Assembly: GCF_019320115.1 (NCBI RefSeq)
Contig: NC_089587.1
Coordinates: 106,875,158-106,939,157 of the forward strand
Direction: 5' to 3'
Length of the DNA stretch: 64,000 bases
From: Miscanthus floridulus
Taxonomy: Eukaryota > Streptophyta > Magnoliopsida > Poales > Poaceae
The notes below the pieces were generated by a model. That model saw only the letters and a list, made by a program, of their open reading frames with translations, made no database searches and had not been told where the DNA came from. Both the position numbers and the translations under genes were made by a program. Of the stretch, positions 45,301 through 58,289 are shown one piece after another. Within the stretch, counting starts at the first letter, position 1; each line of letters opens with the position of its first letter.

Positions 45301-47090
45301 TAGGATGCCCCATGCGGGTTAGGCTGACTCCATCATGAACGATGGACCCGGATTTCACTCGAACATATCCGGTAAGAGCTCCTCGAACCCATCACTCAAG
45401 CCATCAAGGTAGCTTTACCAACCCCCACTTTACTTTCCTAGTGCATGAGCATTCATTCATCCATTCTTATACATCCAAGCATCGCATATGCAATTATTGC
45501 ATCACAACGCTTCGCGTCGCGTCACGAAGCGGTAGTCGTCTCATTCGATATGAGCGACGACTGACCAAGGTTCGAAGGCTAGCCCACGAAGGGCTCGAGG
45601 CCGCCTCGCATTAAATAGAACTAGGGGAGAAAAAGGAGCTAAGCCCTAGCGGCCTTCGCTTGACCCGCTTAGAAGTGGATAGGGTCATCTCAACCTTCTC
45701 ATTCGATCCTAACCTTGAGCCAAGCCCACAGAATCTCCATCGAGGGGAGGACAATGGGCCACCTAAGTCGGTCTCTAGAATGACTCAGGCATCTACTAGG
45801 AGGTGGGTTGAGGAGCAGAGGAATGCCACATGAGGGCTATGCTGGCCCTATCACGAACAATGGACCTAGATTTCACTCGGATATACCCATTAGTGAGCTC
45901 GCTGAGCGTGACCCTCGAGCCATTGAGGCAAGTGTCGTTAGCTCAACCCCTTTGGTTGTGAAAACCACAAATGGGGTGATGCATAAAACATGGCTGACCC
46001 CTACCGAGCCCAACGGGGCTCAAGGGCTTGAGCCACCTGACCCCAACTAGGGAATCCGACTGACCGAGGTTCAAAGGCCAGCTCATAAAGGGCTCAAGGC
46101 CACCTCACGTCAAATATGCCTTTTCCCGACCGCTCAAAAGCGGACAGGGTCATCTCGACCTTCTCATTTGATCCTAACCTTGAGCCAAGCCCACAGAATC
46201 TCCATCAAGGGGAGGCCAATAGGCCACATGAGTCAGTCTCCAGAATGACTCGGGCATCTGTCGGGAGGAGGATTAAGGAGCAGTGGAATGCCACATGAGG
46301 GCTATGTCGACTCCGTCACGAACAGCAGACCCAGATTCCACTCAGACATGCCCATTAGCAAGCTCACCAAGCACATCTCTCGAGCCATCGAGGCAAGTGA
46401 CGTTAGCTCAACCCCTCTGGTTGCAGAAACCGTGGATGGGGTGACGACCACAAAGACGAGCTGACCCTCGACCGAACCCCCACTATGCGTGAGGGCTCAA
46501 GGAAAGTTGGACTCGCAAGGAGACCAAATGCGCGGTCTTAGAACAATGGCTTAGATCCTACAGAGGGGATACATATGAAAAATTAAGGCTAACGTTGCTA
46601 AAACAAGAGACGCTTTCTCCTACTAGTTTTGCTATCGTCTTCTCGATCTTCAGTGACACCCTACCCTAGCAATGGCAAGGGGTCAGGTCTCACTCGGGGG
46701 CTGATAAGATAAGGGTATATATACCCTTTCTGAAATAGTCGTTGTGCCTGACCCCTTCCTCATGTTAAGAACCTAGAGGCAAGGTTTGCGGAAATGAACA
46801 ACTGAGTAAGGCTGGTCAGACAGCAAGAAACCTACACCCTAGTGGCTACGGCACTATTACTCACCAGTGTGATCAGAGTTTGCTGCCCACACCTCAAACT
46901 CTATGGTCTTAACACTAGGAAGGGTCGGAACGCATTAACCCCTTTTTTACACATAAAAAGGGAGAAAGATCAAATTTGTTCAACCAAAACAAAAGAATAG
47001 ATTTGATCAAACGAAACAAAATGACAAGCTTGTTTAAAACACAAGGGTTAGAACTTGTCTGCTTATTACAAAAACAATCGCCCAACCTAT
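45301..47090 (+). repeat. Tat2 3' non-coding block, partly duplicated
   Basis: About 45300-46050 matches Tat1 31130-31930. A second copy of its phrases (gtggaatgccacatgagggc, then ccattagcaagctcacc) runs about 46270-46470. A further old copy of the 364-bp unit begins at about 46651. No gene is seen. Confidence 0.6.
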
Positions 47091-48970
47091 TTAACTAACT
47101 AGCCCCTCTGGGGGAGAACTATGCCTTCTATCCTATTTGCCAGGTCCTGCAAAAGGGGAGCCACCGCTGTTTCCATCTCCTCCAGCTCATGGACTTCATA
47201 ACCAGGCGTGTAGCCATGGCTCATAGATCAATGTTGTCTCTATAATGAGAATGAGCAATCATGAAGGACTAATTGACCATAGCGAGAAGGGCATTCCTCT
47301 AGAGCTGGTGCACCCGAGCTGTGATCTCAATGGCACGAGCCATGAGCGAGCTGGTCCCCTCCGACCGCACCACCTCAAGGTTGCCATAGACCACTCTAAG
47401 GGCAGCACTCAGGATACCAAGCTCATCACTCTCTACCTGAAGATTTCTCCTCACCTAGGTGAGATCCATAGCTAACCCAGCAGAAATGCGCTCGGCCTCC
47501 AGCTTCTAGGTCATCGTGCTCTTAGCAGGCCTGGTCATGCTCTCAGAAATCCTAGTCGCGCTCCTCGCGAGCCACGCTACATTCCAAGCAAAGCCTCTCT
47601 GTGGTTTGGATAAGCTCATCCCGCTCCTTGCACAACCCTTTTCTCCAGGGCCGTGAGTTTCTCCTTGGCCCTCAGCTTTAGATCCTTTTCCTTCTCCACC
47701 TCCCCTAGAAGGTCAAGGATCTACTGGTGGGTCTCAGTGTCCTTCTGGAGCAACTCATCTCGCTCCTTCATGACCCTAGTGGCTTCTTCATAATCTTTCT
47801 ATGACCTCACTGATTGGGCCTCGAAAGCCTTCTTGGCCTTGTTAGCATCCTGATGGGCCTCGACCACCCACGATCGATGATTGGCTGCCTCCTCAGTGAG
47901 GATAGTCAGCTCAACCACCCTTTGTTGGGCGACAATGAGTAGAGCTATCACCTCCCCATGTAGCCGCGCTGCCTCGATAAGGCAGTCCCAGGCTTCCTAC
48001 TATTGATGAAGGAACCGTGATTTCCCCAGGCTGCGAGCCATAAGGGACTATAGGGAGACGATGGCTAGGATACAAAAAGTATATAAAGGAAGAAAAGGGC
48101 AAGAAGCAGGACCAAACAATACCCGGTCGGAGGGAACAACAATGTCGTGCAATGTGCCTGTCGCGTGGTCCAGGGCCTCGAGCATGGATGCGATCCCTAT
48201 GTCAAGGCTCTCCCGCTCCATGCTCTCTACGACGTCATCAAGGGTAAAAAGTGTTGATGCCGGATCCTGTGGATTCATCCAATGGAGCAGGTGCTCACCC
48301 CATGAAAGCAAGCCACTGCCCACTGATGTCAGGGTTAGGGACGACTCCCCGCTGGCTCTAAGTGTCGTCAGCCCCTCTCGATGTGATGTCCCCGGTGGGA
48401 CACCCCCTTCAATGATAGAAGGGGTCAATCAAGCGAACACCAACCTCTCTCCTAGCACCACAACTCCTAGAGACCCCTCGGCCATGTCCCCCTCCATCTG
48501 GCCTACACCAGGTGCCATCGCTTGGGCTGCCGATGGCATGGGTTGCGCTGGTGCCTCAGACGATGCTACGGTTGTGCTCGGCTGTGACCCATTTGTCATG
48601 GCCACCACCACCTCCACCTACATCGGTGGGGTCATGACTAGCTACATCGCACCCACCACAGTTAGCGCCATGAGCGTGGTCGACATCCCTATCTACCCCA
48701 CCATCAGTAACAGTATCATGGCCATCACTGGCTGCTCCGTGACCTCCGAAGGCACCCCTTGAACGCCCGTGTCTGCCCGTCCCACCAAGGGCATAGGCGC
48801 CACCATGGGTGGCATCCAACTGGCCAGTGACATGGTCACACCGGGGCCGCTCCTACCTAAAATGGGAGTGACACCAGCCGATGGCCACCGCCCCGATTGG
48901 ATGGCGATGCTCTTCTTTGGCACTGGCGCCAAAGGATTCCGATGCCTACAGAGACTACAAGGGATGAAAA
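47090..48970 (-). pseudogene. C-terminal part of the Tat2 antisense gene
   Basis: Minus-strand frames (48972-48430, then 48428-48048) are low-complexity and Met/Val/Ala-rich, then acidic (EHLLHWMNPQDPASTLFTLDDVVESMERESLDI in broken form). Further on, 47990-47100 contains Glu/Leu/Arg-rich coiled-coil-like pieces. Position and composition match exons 3 and 4 of the Tat1 antisense gene, but the recognisable N-terminal domain is absent because the Tekay block begins at about 49 kb. Recognition rests mainly on position and style. Confidence 0.5.
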
Positions 48971-48989
48971 ACATAAGTCATGATCCACT

Positions 48990-49501
48990 TCAGCCCAAAC
49001 CCTGACAGTATGAAAAATATGCACGAAAGCAGTAAAGTAATCTACTTGCTCTACACGCATCACCAGATACGCGTACAACGATAGCAACTACCTGAACCAT
49101 CGTCCTATCGACGGTATCGTCACCACAGGACAAAATTCCCCACACATTGGATACCTTCATACAAACACGCGTAGGGCTTGTAAATAATCTGGCATCATAT
49201 AAGCACTTCCTGAGATCGGCAGTGTATCCGATCATGCTCTCACAACTCTCACTTACCGAGGCATAGAGGCAATGGATTCATACATTACCACTCAAGTGAA
49301 TGTCACTCGTACAATAGCACGTCGTATGAGCAATGAAAATAGAAATATGATGCAAAGACCCCAAGTTAGTACTTAAATAAGCCACCTAGAGTCCTTAACT
49401 AGGCATACATGATATGACCACTGGCACACTATTAAGTTTTAAAACTCAGTTTTAAACAAAATTTTGGTTTTAAATACTCATGGGAACAGTAACCTGCTAA
49501 A
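48990..49501 (-). mobile_element. Leader remnant of a minus-strand Tekay-like element (internal C)
   Basis: AT-rich sequence lies directly inside the primer site at 49502-49517, as a leader would on the minus strand. No gag frame is left before Tat2 sequence starts at about 48960-49010. The exact junction could not be fixed. Confidence 0.5.
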
Positions 49502-49517
49502 CCTTGCTCTGATGCCA
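49502..49517 (-). other. Primer binding site next to LTR1
   Basis: On the minus strand it reads tggcatcagagcaagg, one mismatch from the initiator-Met type tggtatcagagc. It lies two bases from the LTR1 end. Confidence 0.75.
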
Positions 49518-49519
49518 GC

Positions 49520-52500
49520 TGTAACAGAACTGACCAATTATACAAGATTAAGTAAGGAAATCTTCCGCCGAAGCAGATAATTTAGCAAACTTAAGCCCGT
49601 ATAACCCAGTAGTCCGTGAAACCACGAAGGATTTCAAACCAATCGACATACAAACCAAGATCGTACAAGTTTAGCAATCACTGTCCCATGTTACATAAAG
49701 TTCGCAATGATAGTTGGATACATCAGAGTTTAGAACATAAAGTTATTACAACCCAAGTTCAAACTGAAATAGTGGAAGCAAATAGTTTTAAAGCCACACA
49801 CACACTTTTAGTTCAGATACAGTGCCAGTAGGTAGTCATCTCCAACAAAAGCATTAGATGAGAGATACGGAGTGACCATTGCCCTTGGTCCTAGTTGTCG
49901 CCCATCGCCGGGTACAGGCAGTTAATGCAATAGCCATAGTACATTTGACCATCTGCAACAATAATGGGAACAATGCCCTGAGTACGAGAAGGTACTCAGC
50001 TAGACTTACCCGTCTTAAACCAAAATAAAGCGACACCAAGGATTATGCAAGGCTTTCTTTAGTGGGCTAGCTGACTCGTTTGTGAAAAGCATAAGCTATC
50101 ATGAAGAAACCATTTTAAGTACTTTGCATCATCTTTATTATGACCTATCCATCTAGGTAAGCACCTATACTATAGCAATCACTTGATTAACCAATAACAT
50201 CCAGTTATCAACTTACATTTAGCATATCCCATACCATCCAGATAACCATCAGTGTTCCATCATAATTACTACGATGCTGTAGCTCGAGTCAAGTGCTCAC
50301 TATCTAGGAGCGATGGCGATTCGAATCGATTCCTAACCAGCTGGTGATTTATTCCTCACACAAACCACACTCACCGATCAAGTGAGCTACAGATCACTAT
50401 TGACACTTTCCAAGTAGCCACGGGATAACAGTCATGGACCGCACTACCCAGGGACCGCCCGACAGCTAGGACGCACCTTAGGCTCACTCTTCGCGTCCCC
50501 GTCATACCCCCTTCAGCACCAGTCTGCCAATCCGAGTTTATCCTGGCTCAAATAGTGTCACTAGCTTTGCGGTCGAAAGGTACTTTATTCGGCCAGCTAA
50601 ATGTGAGGCATACGTTCAACATGACAAGAGGGACGAGCAATGATCGGTCCTTAATTGACACATGCGGAAAACTAACAGCACCCTAGAACCCTGTCTGGTT
50701 GCCTCCAACTTTTCCGTCCGGTCTCCAATTATCCATCACACATGGTTAATTCCAGGATATCATTCTTTCCATAGCTAAATTCTTCCAGTAACCACCTATA
50801 AATGTAGGTGACCGAAAATCACTGATCGCTACCGGTCTAAGCAAGGCTAAGCAGTTATTCGATCCTGACCTAACAGGGTAAAAGGTAATAAGGTAGGCAA
50901 GGATAGTAATAAATGCATCAATGGTTTCAATCAACTCCTACAACTTAATGCAACAATATATAAACTCAAATATAGAAAGAATTACTTTTATAAAGTAGGA
51001 GACTTAGAATGCTCCGGGGCTTGCCTCGTTCGAACGAACTAGGTTGATGATCCATGCACTCGGGCAAGTCCTCTCCTCGATCCTCTTCCTCTAGCACCTC
51101 CTGTGCCTGGATTTCTTGTGGATCTGTCCCAGTCTGCTCTTCCTGAACTGCTACTAGCAACTCCTCCTACGATCCTGTATGATGCAGATGTATAAGTGCT
51201 CATGCATAGGTGCATCGGAGAGATGACATGTAATGACCATGATGCATGGAATGTAGATGAACATGTTTAACTTTATTGGACATAGTAGAAGTAAAGCTCT
51301 TCTACAAGGTAGCCAACATCATCCAAGAACATGTACTACTATACTACTACTACTACCACTGTACTAACATGCCAAGTCACCACAGCAAGCTAAAATGCTT
51401 CAAAGATACACCAAAGCAAACATTATTAACTAAACATGCATTAAGGAAGATTATTTTATTTCATTTTAAACTAGGGCTACAACAGCAACATATATTTCTG
51501 TTGCTCATAAAAATCTAAGAAAATTACAGTAGCATAGTACTAATCTAAGTAGACTACCATAAAATTTTCACAGCATTTGGATAAGTAAAATAGCCTACAC
51601 AAAAATGACAAGCTATGGCATAAATATGAGCATGAAAATACTTGGTATTATGAAAAGTGTCAAACAACAGATTTGGTATTTTTCCCATGACTTACATAGC
51701 ATACAATCACTGTACAAAAGTTTCACTTACATGTTTTATTCATATTTTTTGCTCTAGCAATTTTACAAGAAATAGCAAATAAATGCACCTAAATCACATA
51801 GCCATATTTTTCTACAGAACAAGTATGGCATATATTTTTCACAGAAAGTACATCTCAAGAATAGATCAACCAAATTGGAATCATATTTTTCTGATGTATA
51901 TTCTATTTATTAAGCATTTTCTAAGATAACAACAAATGCAAGAATTAAGTAAAACCCTATACAAATGTATCCCAAAACTGACATGCAATATTTTTATATT
52001 GTAGATCTACTTCTAAGAAACACAACAAAATTGGTCTCACTCGATTTGGAGCTAAAATGAGCAAACTATGGATTTTTTAAGCCTTTACAACATTTTCTGG
52101 AAATCATTTTCTTTTAAAACGAAAATCCAGCCGACCCTATTTGCTAGATGCACCCGGATCTACACATAGACATGCACCCCAGCGGCTGACAGTGGGCCCC
52201 CTGGCCCCACTAGTCAGTCACTACGGGACAGAGGAGGTGGCGGACCACCGAGATCTCGCCGACGGCGAGGTCTCTGGCCCAATGAAGGTAACCAACGTGC
52301 TCCCCACCCTCGCGCGAACCCAACGGTGCCCGGGGCATGGGCCAAGGAGCTCGGGAAGCTGGCTGCTGTTGTGCATGGCGGAGCGGCCCCAGCCATGGCA
52401 CGGTGAGTGGAGGCGCTCGGGAGCCTCAGTGACGCGGTGTGGTGCTCGTGCACGAGAAAAGAGAGTGAGAAGGAGGACAGAGGAGCGAGGTCCACGGAGC

Positions 52501-53479
52501 GGAGCACTTCGGCGAGGAGGAGCTCACTCCGGTGAGCGATTCACGGCCGGTGAAAGCTTACCAAGGTGAACCGACACAAGCACGGGGTGCGCAAGGTGGA
52601 GGCGGAGCTCAGGGCGAGATGGAGCGGTCGACGGCGAGCTTTGGTGGCCGAACGAGCCAACTCCGGCGAGGAAGCATGCGCGGCGGAGCTGCGCGGCTAC
52701 TGCTGCTGCTGAGCGAGAGGCAGGGGGACAAGGCAGCAAGTGGGAGGAGCATGGGGTGGAGCACGCGTCTGGTCAGCTCTTGAGCCGAGCACTGGTCAGA
52801 GCACCGCCCTTCGCCGCCGGTGTACGGACGCCGCATGGTGGCCGGGCAGGCGGGGAAGGCGCGTCCACGCGCGGGAGCGGCACGACGTGGGCCTAGGCCG
52901 GTGAAGCTGCTGCTAGGCCAGGGCGAATCGTGTGGCGCTGCGGGCCGAATCCGCGAGCGGGCCAGAAGGGAGGCGGCGGCCCAATAAGTGAAAATGTGAT
53001 CTTTCCTTTTTATTTTCTTTCCCCAAATTCATTCAAATGAATTTTTAAACCTTTTCAAAGTAATTTCAAAAGTTGGACCCAAAATAAAAGTTGTTTAGAA
53101 ATTTAAACTCTACAACTTTGTCAAAAGGTGCAAGGTCTAAATCCAAACAGATTTTGAGATGGAAGTTAAAAGCTAAATAAAGGGTATTTTGACCATTTTT
53201 TAATAATATTTTTAAAAGCAAAATTTGGGAAAATTTGAATACCAACCTTGCTCCAAAATGCATGTGAAACATTTTTAAGTCATTTGTACTCCCAAACAAT
53301 CATGTTAAACATCATTACAAGCACAAGCACGACCTAGGTTCATTTAAACAGTAATGCAACATACATGTTTCATTAGTATGTTTCAATTCTATATTTCATG
53401 TCATGCTTATGAATGCATAATAATGATTATGCTCATGATTTGCAAAATGTTAATGCATGCTTAACACCGAGGTGTTATA
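49520..53479 (-). repeat. LTR1, Tekay-like LTR of 3960 bp
   Basis: On the plus strand it starts tgtaacagaactgacc and ends ccgaggtgttata, where tgttaca would be usual. A primer site flanks it on the left and a purine tract on the right, so it serves as 5' LTR for one internal region and 3' LTR for another. Zones: AT-rich, a GC-rich part at about 52140-52990, AT-rich. The open frames in the GC-rich part have no domain and are not called. Confidence 0.75.
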
Positions 53480-53494
53480 GCCCCCCCCCTTATA
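53480..53494 (-). other. Polypurine tract of internal A
   Basis: On the minus strand a run of nine G preceded by ataa abuts the LTR1 start (ta-taacacct). It is followed on the plus strand by ctcgtcctgagatttt, a phrase also found next to LTR2 (62740-62755). The boundary is therefore the same in both cases. Confidence 0.7.
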
Positions 53495-53549
53495 AGAATC
53501 TCGTCCTGAGATTTTGAGTTACGAACCATTTGTTATAAAAATCCTTATA

Positions 53550-53800
53550 AGCGTTTTACAGATATTCTCCTGTTTCCCACGTCGCATCACCATCATCGTG
53601 ATGACTCCTCTGTATCTTATATGTTCTCACCACTTTATTCCGAGTGACTCGGTCCTTAGTATCCAAAACTCGAACCGGTTGCTCACGGTATTCCAGGTCT
53701 AATTTGATCCGAATGCCCTGAGGTTCTATTCTCTCTTCTGGAACACGCAAACACTTCTTCAACTATGATACATGGAAGACTGGAAAGATCGAACCCATCG
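53550..53800 (-). pseudogene. Chromodomain at the end of pol A
   Basis: LEYREQPVRVLDTKDRVTR, then VVRTYKIQRSHHDDGDATWE form a chromodomain-like end. In relatives this domain directs integration to methylated-histone chromatin. The central aromatic position after KIQ is Arg here (Trp in many relatives), so binding may be lost. Confidence 0.75.
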
Positions 53801-54990
53801 CTTCTGGTAACTATAACTTATAAGCCATGGGACCCTTCTTCTCTATGATCTTGTATGGTCCTACAAACCTAGCAGCAAGTTTCTTCTTGATTCCAAACCG
53901 TTTCTTCTTCATTGGGGTAACTTTCAAATAGGCATAGTCACCAACTTGAAATTCTAGCGGTCTCCTTCTCTTATCTGCATAACTCTTCTAGCATGACTAT
54001 GCCGCTTTCATGTTTTGTTGGATAATATGGACCTTTTTCTCAGCCTCGTCAACAAAATCGATTCCGTAAAACCTTCTCTCTCCAGGCTCAACCCAATTCA
54101 ACAGTGTCCTACATTTCCTGCCATACAATGCTTCAAATGGAACCATCTTGATACTCTCTTAGTAACTGTTGTTGTAAGCGAACTCTACCAAAGGTAACCA
54201 TGATTCCCATGAACCCTTAGATGATAACACACAAGCTCTAAGCATATCTTCAAGAATAGCATTAACTCGCTCTGTCTGCCCATCTGTCTGTGGGTGGTAA
54301 GCTATACTATGAACCAAGATAGTACCCAAACCTTTATGAAGATGCTCCCAAAAATGAGCGGTAAACTATGACCCACGGTCAGACATGATAGTCTTCGGTA
54401 TACCATGTAATCGGACAATCTCTACAATGTACTTCTCAGCATACTAAGGGGGTCAAAAAGCGTTCTTGACTGGTAAAAAGTGTTGATTTGGTAAGGCAAT
54501 CTACAATCACCTAAATCGAATCATTCCCCTTTGGTGTGGTGGGAAGACCGGTGATAAAATCCATACTTATATCATCCCATTTCCAATCTGGTACTGACAA
54601 AGGTTGCAACATTCCTGCGGGTCTCATGTGAAGATCTTTCACTCTACAACACATGTCGCAACAAGCGACATACGCTGCAATCTCCTTTTTCATCTTCGTC
54701 CACCAATAACAAGGTCTCAATTTTTGGTACATTTTGCTAGTTCCAAGATGGATAGACAACTTAGAGTGATGAGCTTCATCCATCAATTTGTTCTTGAGCT
54801 CTCGATCTTTAGGTACAACCAGACGGTCCTTAAACCATAACACTCCTTGTTCATCCACTCTAAAGTGCTTGGTTGGTTCTTTCTTCATTTTCTCCTTGAT
54901 ATGGAATATTCCCTTATCTGTTTTCTGACCCTCAATGATCTTGCTCTCCAAGGTACAACTAACCTGGATATTATGCAACACAGTAGGATG
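53800..54990 (-). pseudogene. Integrase of internal A
   Basis: The H2C2 finger is seen in [18 protein letters not shown] followed by CDMCCRVK. The core starts with [18 protein letters not shown] (first Asp). The third catalytic Glu is kept in TDGQTERVNAILEDML (near 54270). Between them frames are broken, with a TGG-type codon now TAG near 54512. The GPY/F-like part is AARFVGPYKIIEKKGPMAYK. In family terms it inserts the DNA copy; this one cannot. Confidence 0.82.
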
Positions 54991-55670
54991 CAACAAATTG
55001 AACCCATCTTCAAACAATGGTTGCACAGCAAGAGAATGTGACTTCCTACTTAAGGCATCTGCTACTACATTTGCCTTTCCCGAATGATAGTGCACATTCA
55101 GATTATAATCCTTTATCAGCTCTAACCATCTTCTCTGTCGCATATTCAACTCAGACTGAGTAAATATGTACTTGAGACTCTTATGATCTATAAAGATATT
55201 GCACACATTCCCAAGCAAGTAGTGTCTCCAAATCTTTAGAGCATGCACAACGGCCGCAAGCTCTAAATCATGCGTAGGATAGTTAACCTCATGCTTCCTC
55301 AACTGATGTGAGGCATAAGCAATGACCCTTCCATCTTGCATCAGAACACATCCTAAACCATTCCTTGATGCATCGCAAAACACATCAAATGGCTTCTCTA
55401 TATCCGGTTGCACCAGAACAGGAGCAGTGGTTAGCTAGTTCTGCAATGTGCAGAAAGCTGCCTCACACTCCTTTGTCCAAACGAACTTATGATCCTTCTG
55501 TAGCAAACTTGTCATTGGCTTGGCAATCTTCAAGAAGTCCGGTATAAAACGATGATAGTAACTGGCTAATCCAAGAAAACTCTGAACCTCATGAACTGTG
55601 CTTGGTGCCTTCCAATCCATAACCTCTTGTACCTTACTAGGATCCACTGAGATTCCATTCTCAGATAACA
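54990..55670 (-). pseudogene. RNase H of internal A, with end of RT
   Basis: The frame 55413-54511 is open for 301 codons and includes [62 protein letters not shown] and VADALSRKS. Upstream (55671-55435) is the RT thumb and connection ([18 protein letters not shown]). A TAG at 55435 separates them. Confidence 0.88.
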
Positions 55671-56583
55671 CATGACCGAGAAAAGGAACTATCTTCAGCC
55701 ATAACTCACATTTACTAAACTTACCATACAGCTAGTGATCTCTGAGTCTAGCCAAGACAATTCTTAGATGCTCTGCATGATCCTATTCATTCTCTGAGTA
55801 TACTAGAATGTCATCAATGAACACAATCACAAACTTATCCAACTCTGGCATAAAGACCGAATTCATCAGATACATAAAGTATGTAGGAGCATTTGTCAAA
55901 CCAAAGGACATGACAAGATACTCGTACAAACCATATCTGGTGGAGAACGTGGTTTTGGGTATATCTTGTCTAATCTTGATCTGATGGTACCCTGATCTCA
56001 AATCTATCTTGGAGAACACCTTGGCTTTTGACAATTGATCAAACAAGATATCAATCCGAGGTAGAGGATACTTGTTTTTAATTGTCACCGCATTCCATGG
56101 CCGGTAGTCCACGCACATCCAAAAGGAGTTATCCTTCTTCTTCTTCACGAACAGTGCGGGACATCCCCATTCTGATGAACTTGGATGAATTAAACCCTTA
56201 GTCAACAGATCTTGGAGTTGTTTCTTCAACTCAGCTAATTCATTTGGAGGCATCCGATAAGGCCTTCTTGATATCGGTGGTGTTCCAGGGATTAACTCAA
56301 TGGCAAACTCAACATCTCTGTCCGGTGGAAGACCGGGTAACTCATCTGGAAACATGTCTGGAAACTTGCACACTACTAGAATCTTGGCTAGAAGAGTAGT
56401 TTGGACTACACAAGTTGTACTGGCCAGATCTATTCTTCGAGGTAAGGTTACTTGAAATGTACCTTCTCCAGTAGGTTCCTTGAGAGAAATGCTTCTTCCT
56501 CCAACATCAATTACTACTCCCATCTTATTCATCCAGTTCATTCCCACAATCACATCCAGAACTAGCCCTGGCATAACTATCAA
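55671..56583 (-). pseudogene. Reverse transcriptase of internal A
   Basis: The open frame 56583-55783 covers the end of the protease linker (VILD-like [28 protein letters not shown]) and RT motifs in order: [14 protein letters not shown], the stretch ending [40 protein letters not shown] and the catalytic [12 protein letters not shown] (about 55790-55830). A TAG at 55783 and another about 45 codons on break it. Confidence 0.88.
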
Positions 56584-57330
56584 GTTAAGCTTATACTACC
56601 TATCTGCTATACTTAGGGCTACCCCCTAGATTATCTAATTAGTTAACAGATCAGCCCCAGCTGAACTTATCCGATAAGCACATTCCAATTCAACTATCTT
56701 TTGCTCATATTTTCTTGCAAATGCTTGACTTATGAATGAATGAGATGATCCAGAATCAAACAAAACAACTGCAGGATGATTGTTGATAGAAAACATACCG
56801 GCTATCATGGGCTCTCCTTCCGGGATGTCATCAATGGTGGTGTGGTGCACATGAGCTTGGTACTGATTCTGCTGCTTCTTGGGATATGGGAAAAACTTCA
56901 CAAAGTGCCTAGGTTGATTGCAGTTGAAACACGGTCCTCTTACTTGAGTAGCAGCTCCAGATGAACTGCCTTGTCCGGTCTTGGCTTGTGGCACTACCAT
57001 CTTGATTGGCTTCTGATTCCTCTGAGATTGCTGGGCATTCTGATTCCTCTGCTGGGGTGGCCTGAACCTTGCACCAGGGGCAGGTGGATGATACGTAGAA
57101 TGATTTGCCATCGGGGCCCTTGGTTGGGACGGACCTGACTCAAAAGCCCTCTTGCGAGTCTTGGATGTAGCATATACATTGTTGTTCTTTTCTTGCTTTA
57201 AGCAGTCACTAACAAAGTCATTGAAACCAGTTCTCGTGTTGGTACCCACATGCTTCATCATCTTGGGATTCAGACCTCTCTTGAAACTAGCGATCTTTTT
57301 GGCATCGGTATTCACCATGTCAGAGGCATA
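56584..57330 (-). pseudogene. Gag end, zinc knuckle and protease of internal A
   Basis: The frame 57318-56635 starts in gag (KKIASFKRGLNPKMMKHVG). A Gln/Pro-rich linker follows, then a knuckle CFNCNQPRHFVKFF in which the last Cys is Phe and the Gly before His is Arg, so zinc binding should fail. The protease loop VVLFDSGSSHSFISQ keeps D-S-G. One frame carries both, as usual for this lineage. Confidence 0.82.
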
Positions 57331-57960
57331 GCGACTTAGATTGTTGAATGCATGTAGATACTATGTCACAGTCTTGGTGCCTTGATTCAGTGCTAGAAAT
57401 TCTCCAAACATCATTTCTGTCAAACCAGGTGGAATGTAAACTCCACAAAAAGCCTCAGTGAATTCCCTCCAAGTAATGGGGGCATTGGGGGGAAAATGGT
57501 GCGGTGGTGCTTCCACCACATTCCTGCAGGGCCTTGTAGCTGATGAGCTGCATACTCAGTCTTTAACACTTCTGTCATCCTTAGAACACGAAACTTATCT
57601 TCCATGGTGTTTATCCACTCTTCTGCATCCAATGGCTCTGCCGCTTCTTTGAAAACTGGTGGTCTGGTGTCCATAAAGTCCTTGAAACTACTATACTGAT
57701 TCGCTTCATGTCCACCTGGGTTTAACCCACGGCGGGTGTTGTCAGCAATGTGGCGCAATGCAGCTTCCATGTTCTGCTGCATGCCCTCCATGTTGCATTG
57801 ACTTCCAAGGAACTGTGCGAAGAACTGTTTCGCGGTGTATGGTGGAGGAGGAGGTGGTGGTGGATCACGGTTCTCATTCCTAGGGGCACCGCCACCTACC
57901 TCAGTAGCATCATACATGGTACGACAAGTGTTCGGCATCTGCATATTTCAGCAACAATAA
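57331..57960 (-). pseudogene. Gag core of internal A
   Basis: The frame 57944-57420 has a Pro run (nine prolines) and then FKDFMDTRPPVFKEA, LDAEEWINTMEDKFRVLR, and AAHQLQGPAGMWWKHH. It matches the Tekay1 gag core at 20750-20940 in layout. Several stops near 57320-57420 separate it from the zinc-knuckle frame. Confidence 0.8.
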
Positions 57961-58289
57961 TTATTAGGCGATGTTGTAGAAATTGTAGGTGAATGAAAAA
58001 TTATGCCGTACTGAATTCACTGGAGAGAATAAATTCATACAATAAAACAGGGGCACAATAAGTCATTCCAATTAACACAACCTCACTAATTAGATTACTT
58101 AAGCGCACACATCGCGTCCCTTACAACCAAATTGTCAGCATACATACACTAGACTTTTGACGTTTAGATATTGCCACAAACACATCCAAGTTTTCCAACA
58201 TTACATCAAGGTCTTAGTCTTTCTACTCATTATTACATGCCAGACATGCCAACCATGCAAAAGGTCATCGCAACCGAAACCCTAGTAGC

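Larger units (their letters stand above)
35864..48990 (+). mobile_element. Tat2: Ty3 (Tat lineage) element with full gag-pol order, 3' end missing
   Basis: The 5' LTR is 35864-37015. It is followed by a primer site, gag, protease, RT, RNase H (with an extra Tat-type RNase H) and integrase (to about 43255). Then come a repeat-rich 3' region and the C-terminal part of an antisense gene. No 3' LTR is present. From about 48960-49010 the sequence is that of a minus-strand Tekay leader, so the right end was lost or lies beyond the window. It is inserted in copia pol on the opposite strand. It is not functional: nearly every frame has TAG stops, yet RT is open for 247 codons. Confidence 0.82.

Noticed and set aside
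52141..52783. Open frames of 80-140 codons in the GC-rich part of LTR1
   Set aside because: They occur on both strands inside an LTR with no domain. The similar GC-rich zones of the other LTRs do not conserve the frames.
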